DNA from: RUG13409 sp045616985
GTDB taxonomy: Bacteria > Bacillota > Clostridia > Peptostreptococcales > Anaerovoracaceae
Length of the DNA stretch: 15,565 bases
Reading direction: 5' to 3'
Assembly: GCA_045616985.1 (NCBI GenBank)
Contig: JAZLHU010000031.1
Location: 1-15,565, forward strand
Shown: in pieces, positions 7,356 through 14,336 of the stretch
How the letters are laid out: each line of letters begins with the position of its first letter
Numbering within the stretch: the stretch's first letter is position 1
Made by a program: the position numbers and the translations under genes
Notes under the pieces: model-generated
What the model saw: the letters and a program-made list of their open reading frames with translations, nothing else
What the model was told of the DNA's origin: nothing
Database searches by the model: none

Positions 7356-8234
7356 ATGAATAAGAAAGCAAAAAAAATCAATCCCGAAGAATGGGAAATG
7401 TTCGGCGGCGGCTATACTGCAGACAGCTACTTCCATGTATCCGAAGAAAAGTGGCTCTTAAAGCTTTACGCAGAATTTATGAATCCCGAAATGCCCTTAA
7501 AAGAGCTTGAGGTTGCAGAAAAGCTTATCTATTCCGGGATCAAGGTTCCGCAGCCCGTTGCTTACGTAACAGACGGTCTTCGCTATGGCGGAGTATTTGA
7601 AAGGATCATGGATAAGAAAAGTTTTTCAAGACTTCTTTCCGAATCACCCGAAAAGCTCGACGAGGTTGCAAAGAAATTTGCAGAGCTTACTCTGATGCTT
7701 CACGATGTTGATTGTCCCGAAACCGCATTCCCGTCAATCGCGGAAAAGTGCAGGAGAGACGTTAAGCGTGCAAAGTGCATCGACAAGTACCAAAAGGAAG
7801 CGCTTCTTCAGTTTATCGACGACACACCGATCGTAAGGAAATGCCTGCACGGGGATCTTAACCTCGGTAATGTAATTTTTGCCGACGGTATCGATCCGAT
7901 GTTTATAGACCTCGGAGATTTCGGATGGGGCAATCCGCTCTTTGATCTTTCCATGTTCTACTTTACGGCATTCTATACAAACGAAGAGATGCAGCTGCAC
8001 CTTTATCACCTCGGCACCGAAATGATGCAGAAGGTTTGGAATGCATTTGCAAGATACTACTTTAACGGAAAAAATATTGCCGAAGAAGAGGCAAGACTTA
8101 AGGATTACTGCGTATTCAACGCGATCCACTATGCAAACCTTTCCGGCTGGAACAGGAATCTTCAGGCAGTAATTGATGAATTTTTTGAACGTCACCCGGT
8201 AGAATACCCGCAAGAGGAAGCTGATGCCGAATAA
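7356..8234 (+). CDS. Aminoglycoside-phosphotransferase-fold kinase (TIGR02172-like)
   Basis: A 292-residue cytosolic small-molecule kinase of the APH/choline-kinase fold. The catalytic loop HGDLNLGN is at 165-172 (Asp167 base, Asn172 metal). The second metal site is Asp185 in IDLGDFGWGNPLFDLS. The nucleotide lysine is probably Lys36 in WLLKLY, with Glu52 as its partner. The HGDLN-IDLGDF-GNPLFDL pattern recalls the TIGR02172 group common in anaerobes, whose substrate is unknown. Nothing indicates true aminoglycoside resistance. AAGGAG precedes the ATG by 8 nt. The gene overlaps the following HD hydrolase by 11 nt, so the pair is probably made together. Confidence 0.88.
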   Translation: MNKKAKKINPEEWEMFGGGYTADSYFHVSEEKWLLKLYAEFMNPEMPLKELEVAEKLIYSGIKVPQPVAYVTDGLRYGGVFERIMDKKSFSRLLSESPEKLDEVAKKFAELTLMLHDVDCPETAFPSIAEKCRRDVKRAKCIDKYQKEALLQFIDDTPIVRKCLHGDLNLGNVIFADGIDPMFIDLGDFGWGNPLFDLSMFYFTAFYTNEEMQLHLYHLGTEMMQKVWNAFARYYFNGKNIAEEEARLKDYCVFNAIHYANLSGWNRNLQAVIDEFFERHPVEYPQEEADAE

Positions 8235-8820
8235 GTATATGGACACAAGCCTTTTCGATAAGGCTGCAAAATTTGCAATCGATGCGCACGCAAATTCAGA
8301 GCGCCGCGGCAAGGGATTTCCTTATGTGATACATGCCATGGAGGCCGCAGAAATAGTAGCCGGCATCACAAACGATCAGGAGCTTCTTGCGGCAGCCGTG
8401 CTTCACGATGTCATTGAAGATACAGATGCTACAGAGGAGGAAATCAGAGATCAGTTCGGCGACAGGATCGCCGATCTTGTTGCCGTTGAAAGCGACCCCG
8501 AATATGAAGGTCTTTCCGTTTACGAAAGCTGGAAGATGAGGAAGCAGTTTTCAATTACAAGGCTGTCAAAGCAAAGCCGGGAAGCAAAGATAATTTCTCT
8601 TGGCGACAAGCTCTCCAACATGAGAGCCATTGCAAGGGATTTCAACAAGCAAGGCGACGAGCTTTGGAAAATCTTTCATGCCCCGGACCCAAGACTCCAT
8701 GAGTGGCACTACAGAGAGCTTGCCGGAGCGCTCAAAGAGCTTTCGGATACCGATGCTTATCAGGAGCTTATCCGCCTTATAGACGAAACCTTCTCAAGAG
8801 CTTTTAAGGACTTAGATTAA
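8224..8820 (+). CDS. Small HD-domain hydrolase, RelA/SpoT hydrolase-like
   Basis: A 198-residue protein with the HD fold of (p)ppGpp hydrolases but without synthetase, TGS or ACT domains. Metal and catalytic residues are in the expected order: His37 in YVIHAMEA, His61-Asp62 plus Glu65-Asp66 in LHDVIEDT, and Asp128 in LGDKLSN. The family (small alarmone hydrolases, MESH1-like) removes 3'-pyrophosphate from (p)ppGpp or acts on related nucleotides such as NADPH; the substrate here is inferred. The ATG at 8224 lies inside the last codons of the kinase gene (GAGGAAGCTG just before it is the ribosome binding site), giving an 11-nt overlap. The link between a small-molecule kinase and an alarmone-type hydrolase may be functional. 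Confidence 0.85.
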   Translation: MPNKYMDTSLFDKAAKFAIDAHANSERRGKGFPYVIHAMEAAEIVAGITNDQELLAAAVLHDVIEDTDATEEEIRDQFGDRIADLVAVESDPEYEGLSVYESWKMRKQFSITRLSKQSREAKIISLGDKLSNMRAIARDFNKQGDELWKIFHAPDPRLHEWHYRELAGALKELSDTDAYQELIRLIDETFSRAFKDLD

Positions 8821-8869
8821 TTTTAATTTTACTTTTACTTTTACAGAAGAACATTCAGAGGAAACCAAA

Positions 8870-10477
8870 TTGAAAACATTTATCAAAAAGCTTTCAGCGG
8901 TACTTCTTGCACTGCTGATCATTACAACTTATTGCTCATACGTATTTGCCGAAGGTGAAGCAGACATTGCTTCGGCTCCGGATGATGCGCTGCTTATGTA
9001 TGGTGAAGAATCGGAAGAACCGGAGGTTCTCGGCGAATGGCAGGTAGGTGCAACAAAAAAAGATGATATTGTTGCAACCTGGACCGAAGGGACCATTTGG
9101 TTTGAGGGAACGGGAAAAATGAAGGATTACGCAAAGCCGGAGGACAGACCGTGGAACGATATTATCGGAACCATCAGCTTTGTAATGCTTGGTGACGGCA
9201 TAGAAAACATCGGAAAGAATGCGTTTGCCGGTATGGGAACGGGCTTTGAGGATGAATGGAAAACTGCGGATTTTTTCCTCCCTATCGACGGTGCGCTTAC
9301 TACTATCGGAGAAAGCGCTTTTGAAAATTCAAAGCTTTACAATCTGAATACAATTCCGGACACGGTAAAGGAAATCAAATCCAAGGCATTTGCAAACAGC
9401 GGACTTTCCGAAATTCATTTTAATGAAGCGACGCCTGTGATTGCCGGTGATGCATTTGAAGGCTGCGCCGGAACCTTCTATGCAGCATATCAAAGTGGAT
9501 TTGATACGACAAAATCCTATGGCGGCGACTTTACCGTTAAAACACTTTATAAGCTCACAACATACACATTCTACGATAACGAGGAAACGGGAAGCGGCAT
9601 AAGCTATATTCCGGAAGGCGAAGATATCAATTATTTTGCAGATTCCTACGATGACGAATACGGCTTCGACCACTACGCCGTTGAAAGCGGAAGCTTCCAT
9701 ATAGACGATCCGAAGAACCCGCTTCTTGGCGGAACGCTTTCGGACAATGTTGTGATCGATGTTTATTACAAGAAGGGCAACGAGCCTGCGGTAAGACCGG
9801 AACCCGAAAAGGAGCCGTGCCCGTTTGTAATTACCAGAAACGGCGGGGCGGCACTTGATGACATGGAGGGCGATTATTACTGGATGCCTGATTCAAACGC
9901 CGTAATGCTTCTTAAGAGCGGACTTACGATCTCCATGCCGGAGGGAACGGAAAACGTTGTATGCGGAATTACGGCATCCTTCGAAGAGCCTGCGGAAATA
10001 ACACTGAATAATCTTCATATGGAAGGGCCCGACTGCTACTTAAGCCTATTCTCTTCCGAAAGCATTAAGGTATATCTTGCAGGCGAAAATACAATTAATT
10101 CCGTGGGTTCGGAAATGATAGGCCTTTGCTTTATGGGAGGTGCAGATATTACTTTTGCAGGTAAAGGATCATTAAAGCTCCGTGCTGAAGGCGATCCGAG
10201 CAATGCCGCATTCTGTGCGGAAGGATTCAAGCTTGACGGACTTGTCATTACAGGCTCCGAAGATCCCGATGCGGAAAAATTTGCTGAAGTTGAGTATGTT
10301 CAGGATCCGGATGCAGGTATATACGGCTACTATGTGAAGGGAACGGAAAACGCTGCCATGGTTCTTATGATTCAGCCGCAGGGCTTAAAATTATTACAGA
10401 ACCCGATCCTTCCGATTGCGATCGTAATAATTATAATCGCAGCAGTGATTGTCTTTAAAAAGGTCAGAGAGATTTAA
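8870..10477 (+). CDS. BspA-like leucine-rich-repeat surface protein, membrane anchored
   Basis: A 535-residue secreted protein beginning with TTG at 8870. GAGG lies 6 nt upstream and the signal peptide (about residues 1-27, cut after YVFA) starts at that codon. Next comes an acidic linker, the module typical of clostridial surface proteins (GEWQVG...GTIWFEGTGKMKDY), and LRR_5/BspA repeats (about 100-210: IENIGKNAFAG, LTTIGESAFENS, VKEIKSKAFANSG, VIAGDAFEGC). A region with TYTFYDNEETG resembles a cell-wall binding or InlB-type repeat (about 230-300). Beta-rich sequence that may be a right-handed helix occupies about 320-480. One membrane helix (about 510-530) followed by KKVREI ends the protein. 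There is no LPXTG, so it is membrane- rather than wall-anchored. Such proteins often mediate adhesion; the ligand is unknown. Confidence 0.85.
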   Translation: MKTFIKKLSAVLLALLIITTYCSYVFAEGEADIASAPDDALLMYGEESEEPEVLGEWQVGATKKDDIVATWTEGTIWFEGTGKMKDYAKPEDRPWNDIIGTISFVMLGDGIENIGKNAFAGMGTGFEDEWKTADFFLPIDGALTTIGESAFENSKLYNLNTIPDTVKEIKSKAFANSGLSEIHFNEATPVIAGDAFEGCAGTFYAAYQSGFDTTKSYGGDFTVKTLYKLTTYTFYDNEETGSGISYIPEGEDINYFADSYDDEYGFDHYAVESGSFHIDDPKNPLLGGTLSDNVVIDVYYKKGNEPAVRPEPEKEPCPFVITRNGGAALDDMEGDYYWMPDSNAVMLLKSGLTISMPEGTENVVCGITASFEEPAEITLNNLHMEGPDCYLSLFSSESIKVYLAGENTINSVGSEMIGLCFMGGADITFAGKGSLKLRAEGDPSNAAFCAEGFKLDGLVITGSEDPDAEKFAEVEYVQDPDAGIYGYYVKGTENAAMVLMIQPQGLKLLQNPILPIAIVIIIIAAVIVFKKVREI

Positions 10478-10494
10478 ATACCGGGAGAAACAAA

Positions 10495-10713
10495 ATGAAA
10501 AAAGCATTTGAAGTCAAGGGGCTTGATTGTCCGCATTGTGCGGCAAGACTTGAAAAGGGCATCAACGGAATTGACGGTGTTGATATTGCCGTTGTAAGCT
10601 TCGCAACAGGGAAGCTTGTTCTTGAAGCAGACGAAAGCGTATTTGCAGATGTAATGGACAAGGCATGCGCTCTTGCAAAAGAGCTTGAACCTGAATGGGA
10701 AATCGTAAGATAA
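10495..10713 (+). CDS. Stand-alone heavy-metal-associated (HMA) domain protein
   Basis: A 72-residue ferredoxin-like metal carrier with the metal-binding motif GLDCPHCA (Cys12, Cys15) on the usual first loop, and otherwise a full beta-alpha-beta-beta-alpha-beta HMA domain. CGGGAGAAACAAA upstream gives a ribosome binding site about 8 nt before the ATG. It stands 17 nt after the surface-protein gene. The P1B ATPase begins 18 nt after its stop and in the same reading frame, which suggests that it is the detached N-terminal domain of that pump. DCPHC fits Zn/Cd/Pb as well as Cu transporters; the ATPase motifs favour Zn/Cd. Confidence 0.92.
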   Translation: MKKAFEVKGLDCPHCAARLEKGINGIDGVDIAVVSFATGKLVLEADESVFADVMDKACALAKELEPEWEIVR

Positions 10714-10731
10714 ATATATTGCAGAGGTATT

Positions 10732-12516
10732 ATGGAATTAAAGGATATCTTTATTACGATTCTTTGTGCTGCAATTTATCTTGTCTTTGGTTTTAAGATA
10801 ATTAAAAAAGCTTTTAAAAATATAAAGCGCGGAGAAATATTTGACGAAAACTTTTTAATGGTCGTTGCTTCCATAGGCGCGATTTGCGTAGGAGAATGGG
10901 AAGAAGCAATAGCCGTCATGGTGCTGTACCGCATAGGAGAATGGCTGCAGGCAAAGGCCGTGGGCAAATCCAGAAAGGCCATCACAGACCTGATGGACAT
11001 CAGACCTGACTATGCAAATCTTCTGCTTGGCGACCCGGCAAAAAACGAAAGCGAAAAAAAAGATCCTTCAGAAATCAAAGTGGGGGATCTTATTCTTGTA
11101 TTACCGGGAGAACGCGTGCCGCTTGACGGAGAGGTCGTTGAAGGAAGCTCAAGACTTGATGTCGCCGCGCTTACCGGAGAATCCATGCCGCAGGATGCAG
11201 AAGAGGGAAGCAGCGTTTTAAGCGGATGCATCAATCTTGACGGCGTACTCAAAATTAAAGTCACAAAAAATTCGGAGCAGTCCACTGCAAACAGAATTTT
11301 AGAGCTTGTGGAAGAAGCCGCCGCATCAAGAGCAAGGGCAGAAAATTTTATTACACGTTTTGCCGCTGTCTATACTCCGGCAGTTTGTGCTGTTGCTCTG
11401 GTGCTTGCAATTATTCCTCCGCTTTTTATCGGGGGCGGCGCCGGTGTTTGGACAGACTGGATCCACAGGGCGCTTGTATTTCTTGTTACCTCCTGTCCGT
11501 GCGCGCTTGTTATCTCCATTCCGCTTGGATTCTTCGGAGGCATAGGCTGTGCATCGTCAAAAGGAATTTTGATCAAAGGCGGAAACTATCTTGAAGCTCT
11601 TGCAAAGGCCGATGCGGTCGTATTCGATAAAACAGGCACACTTACAAGGGGCGTATTTAAGGTCGTTGCAGTTCATCCGCATTCATTTGCAGAAGAAAAG
11701 CTTCTTGAGCTTGCGGCTCACGCAGAGAGCTTTTCAAATCACCCCATAGGAAGATCTCTTGCCGAAGAATACGGAAAACCGATAGATAAATCCAGAGTAA
11801 CAAACGCACAGGAGTTTGCAGGCATGGGAATCACGGCAGAGGTTGACGGCCTTAAAATTTCCTGCGGCAACGAAAAGATGATGGAAAGCCTCGGAATTGC
11901 CTGGCACGAATGTGAGATCCCCGGTACCATGGTACATGTGGTAATAGAAGGTGTATATGCGGGTCATATAACTATTTCGGATCTTGTTAAGGAGGATTCC
12001 GCCGAGGCCCTTTCGCTTCTCAAAAAACAGGGAATTAAGCTTGCTGCCATGCTCACAGGCGATAAGAAAAAAATTTCGGATGCGGTTGTAAGACAGCTTC
12101 CGGATTTAAACGAAGCTCATTCGGAGCTTATGCCCGATGACAAGGTAAGAATAGTTAAAGGATATATGGACTCCCATGTTGTTGCCTTTGTCGGCGACGG
12201 CATAAACGATGCGCCGGTTCTTACTGCCGCAAGTGTCGGTATTGCCATGGGCGGTATGGGCTCTGCTGCCGCAGTTGAAGCCGCAGACATTGTTCTTATG
12301 AATGACAGACCGTCAGATCTTGCCCTGGCCCTTCGCATTGCAAAAAAAACAATGCGTATCGTAAAAGAAAACGTAATATTTTCACTTGGGATTAAGCTCA
12401 TGGTTTTGGTATTGGCGGCATTCGGCATCTCGTCCATGTGGCTTGCCGAATTTGCAGATGTCGGCGTTTGTCTTCTTGCCATCTTAAATTCCATGAGGGC
12501 ACTTCGTATCAAATAG
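10732..12516 (+). CDS. P1B-2-type Zn/Cd/Pb-transporting ATPase, lacking the first membrane helix
   Basis: A 594-residue heavy-metal-exporting P-type ATPase of the CadA/ZntA group. Actuator motif TGES is at 148-151, the metal-binding SCPCAL at 254-259 (CPC), phosphorylation site DKTGT at 299-303 (Asp299), HP loci SNHPIG at 335-340, TGD at 442-444 and GDGINDAP at 488-495. Lys555 in the seventh-helix GIK and Asp576 in the last helix (EFADVG) match the Lys and Asp that define Zn/Cd/Pb specificity in ZntA (Lys693, Asp714). The chain begins directly at what is normally the second helix (IFITILCAAIYLVFGFKII), before FDENFLM; the usual first helix and the HMA domain are absent. AGAGG lies 4 nt before the ATG. 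The HMA domain is the separate gene just upstream. Frames are open and all catalytic motifs are intact, so it is likely functional. Confidence 0.93.
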   Translation: MELKDIFITILCAAIYLVFGFKIIKKAFKNIKRGEIFDENFLMVVASIGAICVGEWEEAIAVMVLYRIGEWLQAKAVGKSRKAITDLMDIRPDYANLLLGDPAKNESEKKDPSEIKVGDLILVLPGERVPLDGEVVEGSSRLDVAALTGESMPQDAEEGSSVLSGCINLDGVLKIKVTKNSEQSTANRILELVEEAAASRARAENFITRFAAVYTPAVCAVALVLAIIPPLFIGGGAGVWTDWIHRALVFLVTSCPCALVISIPLGFFGGIGCASSKGILIKGGNYLEALAKADAVVFDKTGTLTRGVFKVVAVHPHSFAEEKLLELAAHAESFSNHPIGRSLAEEYGKPIDKSRVTNAQEFAGMGITAEVDGLKISCGNEKMMESLGIAWHECEIPGTMVHVVIEGVYAGHITISDLVKEDSAEALSLLKKQGIKLAAMLTGDKKKISDAVVRQLPDLNEAHSELMPDDKVRIVKGYMDSHVVAFVGDGINDAPVLTAASVGIAMGGMGSAAAVEAADIVLMNDRPSDLALALRIAKKTMRIVKENVIFSLGIKLMVLVLAAFGISSMWLAEFADVGVCLLAILNSMRALRIK

Positions 12517-12529
12517 CTGGAGGTAAGCG

Positions 12530-13483
12530 ATGAAAAAAGATGCAGGAACAATTGCGGTAATCGGAACCGGCATGATGGCAACGGGAATCGCCGTTCTTTG
12601 CTCCGGTCATGGATTTAAGACTTTGATTTTATCAAGAAGCGAAAGCAGCACAGCTCGCTGCCGGGGCGTTGTAGACGGTTTTTACAGGCAGATGGCAGAT
12701 CATGGGATCATCTCGGAAAATCAGATGAATATCTGTAAGTCCTACATTGAATACACGCAGGATTATGCAGCTCTTTCAGAGGCAGAGCTTGCCTTTGAGT
12801 GTGTGGTCGAGGATCTGCAGGCAAAGAAGCTTGTTTATACCAGGCTTGAGGAAAACTGTCCGAAGCTTAAAGCAATTTGCTCTGTAAGCTCTTCCATTGT
12901 TCCGAACGAGCTTGCATCGGCAGCAGCAAAATATGCAGACCGAATCATAGTGACCCACCCGTTCAATCCGCCGCATCTTGTTCCGTATTTTGAAATTTGT
13001 CTCTCGGATAAAACGGCAGACGGCGTTTTGGATTATGTAAAGGGTATGCTCTCGGCGCTCGACAGAAAGCCTGTAATTTTAAAGAAGCCGACTCCCGGAT
13101 TTATCGGAAACAGACTTCAGTTTGCTTTGTGGCGCGAGGCTTTGGCACTTGTTGAAGAAGGCATCTGCGATCCCGAGGATGTTGATACCTGCCTTAACTA
13201 CAGCTTCTGTCCACGCTATACATCCATCGGTATTTTTCAGCATTTCGATAACGGCGGCCTTGAGCTTAATGCTAAAACCTGCAAGGCAACATGGCCGGTC
13301 ATTTCCGACAAAAAAGATATTCCCGACTTTATGAAGCAGCTTATGGACGAAGGAAGGATGGGTGCAAAATGCGAAAAGAAGCAGGGCTTCTACGATTGGA
13401 ACAATGTCGATATGCAGGCTTATGCCGAAAAGGTAAGCGCACCGTACTGGAAATTCTGTGAATGGAAATTTCCCGAAGAGTAA
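12530..13483 (+). CDS. 3-hydroxyacyl-CoA dehydrogenase family, lambda-crystallin/carnitine-dehydrogenase-like
   Basis: A 317-residue NAD-dependent dehydrogenase. The Rossmann dinucleotide motif is IGTGMMATGIA (Gly12, Gly14, Gly19). The catalytic His142 lies in VTHPFNPPHLVPYFEI (Glu154 downstream), and Asn193 is in PGFIGNRLQFALWREA. HPFNPP rather than HFFNPV is typical of the L-carnitine dehydrogenase/L-gulonate 3-dehydrogenase/lambda-crystallin branch, so the butyryl-CoA-pathway enzyme Hbd is not the best assignment. The C-terminal domain contains EEGICDPEDVDTCL, which also fits that branch. It oxidises a 3-hydroxy acid or acyl-CoA; the exact substrate is unknown. GGAGG stands 8 nt before the ATG, only 13 nt after the ATPase, so co-transcription is probable although a metabolic link with metal export is not obvious. 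Confidence 0.88.
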   Translation: MKKDAGTIAVIGTGMMATGIAVLCSGHGFKTLILSRSESSTARCRGVVDGFYRQMADHGIISENQMNICKSYIEYTQDYAALSEAELAFECVVEDLQAKKLVYTRLEENCPKLKAICSVSSSIVPNELASAAAKYADRIIVTHPFNPPHLVPYFEICLSDKTADGVLDYVKGMLSALDRKPVILKKPTPGFIGNRLQFALWREALALVEEGICDPEDVDTCLNYSFCPRYTSIGIFQHFDNGGLELNAKTCKATWPVISDKKDIPDFMKQLMDEGRMGAKCEKKQGFYDWNNVDMQAYAEKVSAPYWKFCEWKFPEE

Positions 13484-13509
13484 TCGCTTGAATCAGAAAA
13501 CAGACACTA

Positions 13510-13538
13510 TTGTTTTTATCCGCCTTATATTGTATAAT
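13510..13538 (+). promoter_or_regulatory. Promoter of tRNA-Pro
   Basis: TTGTTT (13510-13515), 17 nt, TATAAT (13533-13538). The tRNA begins 13 nt after the -10, so transcription would start about 5-6 nt before the mature 5' end, a usual arrangement for a tRNA gene. Confidence 0.8.
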
Positions 13539-13550
13539 GTAGTGCGTTAT

Positions 13551-13626
13551 CTAGGTGTGGCGCAGTTGGTAGCGCGCCAGACTGGGGGTCTGGAGGCCGC
13601 TGGTTCAAGTCCAGTCACTTAGACCA
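13551..13626 (+). tRNA. tRNA-Pro (anticodon GGG)
   Basis: A full cloverleaf of 76 nt including the encoded CCA. The acceptor CTAGGTG pairs with CACTTAG (one G-U). The D arm is GCGC-AGTTGGTA-GCGC. The anticodon arm is CCAGA-CTGGGGG-TCTGG with anticodon GGG for CCC/CCU proline codons. The T arm is GCTGG-TTCAAGT-CCAGT. The C1-G72 pair, A73, and G35-G36 agree with proline identity elements. Confidence 0.95.
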
Positions 13627-13630
13627 AGAA

Positions 13631-13670
13631 GAGTGTTCGCAAGGGATTTACGGACACTCATTCTTTTTCA
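13631..13670 (+). terminator. Intrinsic terminator of tRNA-Pro
   Basis: GAGTGTTCG (13631-13639) pairs with CGGACACTC (13651-13659), nine pairs with one G-U, followed by ATTCTTTTTC. The 5' arm can alternatively pair with GAACACTC (13681-13688), so this terminator competes with another fold. Confidence 0.65.
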
Positions 13671-13697
13671 AGTCCCTTATGAACACTCGGACCATTG

Positions 13698-13735
13698 AAA
13701 TTGCAAGGGTTTCTCACTCTTGCAATTTTTCTTTA
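13698..13735 (+). terminator. Second intrinsic terminator
   Basis: AAATTGCAAG (13698-13707) pairs perfectly with CTTGCAATTT (13719-13728) around an 11-nt loop, followed by a T-rich run (TTTTTCTTT). It separates the tRNA transcript from rnhA. Confidence 0.8.
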
Positions 13736-13770
13736 CTTCTTGCAGATTTTTGTTCTGTTGTCTTTTAAAC

Positions 13771-13800
13771 TTGTTTGTCCTATTATGACAGTGATAGAAT
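13771..13800 (+). promoter_or_regulatory. Candidate promoter of rnhA
   Basis: TTGTTT (13771-13776) and TAGAAT (13795-13800) are separated by 18 nt. A start 6-9 nt after the -10 would fall at or next to the rnhA start codon at 13809, which suggests a leaderless mRNA. Confidence 0.45.
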
Positions 13801-13808
13801 AAGATATT

Positions 13809-14336
13809 ATGAAGAAAGTAAATATTTATACTGACGGAGCTTGCTCCGGAAATCAAAATGAGAATAATGTCGGCGGATGGGGTGCTGTGCTGGAATATGC
13901 CGGAAGAGAAAAAGAGCTCTTCGGCGGCGAAGCAAACACAACAAACAACCGTATGGAGCTGACGGCCCTTGTCGAGGGGCTTTCCGTTTTAAAAGAAGAA
14001 GGTCTTCATCTTAAAATTTATTCGGACAGCTCCTATCTTATCAATTGCTTCAAAAACGAGTGGTATCTTTCCTGGCAGAAAAACGGTTGGAGGAATTCAA
14101 AAAAAGAGCCGGTTGAGAACAGGGATCTCTGGGAAAAGCTTCTGGCGCTTTTAGAGCCTCACAAAAAAGAATTTTATCTTGTAAAGGGTCATGTAAAAAA
14201 TCCGACCGAAAGTCATTACAAGCAGTTTAAAGAACACAACGGCAATGAATTTTCCTTTGCCGACTTTGCAAAAATCATAGAATACAACAATCGCTGCGAT
14301 GCCCTTGCAAACAAGGGAATCGATGAAATTAAATAA
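13809..14336 (+). CDS. rnhA: Ribonuclease HI
   Basis: A 175-residue cytosolic nuclease that degrades the RNA strand of RNA-DNA hybrids, removing R-loops and primer remnants. The catalytic acidic residues are Asp9 in YTDGACSGN, Glu50 in NNRMELTA, Asp73 in YSDSSYLI and Asp164 in NNRCDALAN. His128 in VKGHVK stands for the flexible catalytic histidine. About 20 residues more than E. coli RNase HI are inserted between that histidine and the last aspartate (about 131-160), a feature I associate with RNases HI of anaerobes. No Shine-Dalgarno sequence precedes the ATG, and a promoter lies immediately upstream. The stop overlaps the next ATG by one base (TAATG). Confidence 0.95.
   Translation: MKKVNIYTDGACSGNQNENNVGGWGAVLEYAGREKELFGGEANTTNNRMELTALVEGLSVLKEEGLHLKIYSDSSYLINCFKNEWYLSWQKNGWRNSKKEPVENRDLWEKLLALLEPHKKEFYLVKGHVKNPTESHYKQFKEHNGNEFSFADFAKIIEYNNRCDALANKGIDEIK

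Noticed and set aside
8821..8844. TTTTAC-type tandem repeat before the surface-protein gene
   Set aside because: It is short, low in complexity and without further structure; a phase-variation role is possible but not supported.
12530..13483. Annotation as the butyrate-pathway enzyme Hbd
   Set aside because: The HPFNPP motif and absence of crotonase, thiolase or acyl-CoA dehydrogenase neighbours favour the carnitine/gulonate dehydrogenase branch.
13551..13695. Phage or island integration at tRNA-Pro
   Set aside because: No integrase is present and only a 9-base piece of the tRNA (TTCAAGTCC) recurs 60 nt downstream; a real attachment-site duplication would repeat the 3' end.
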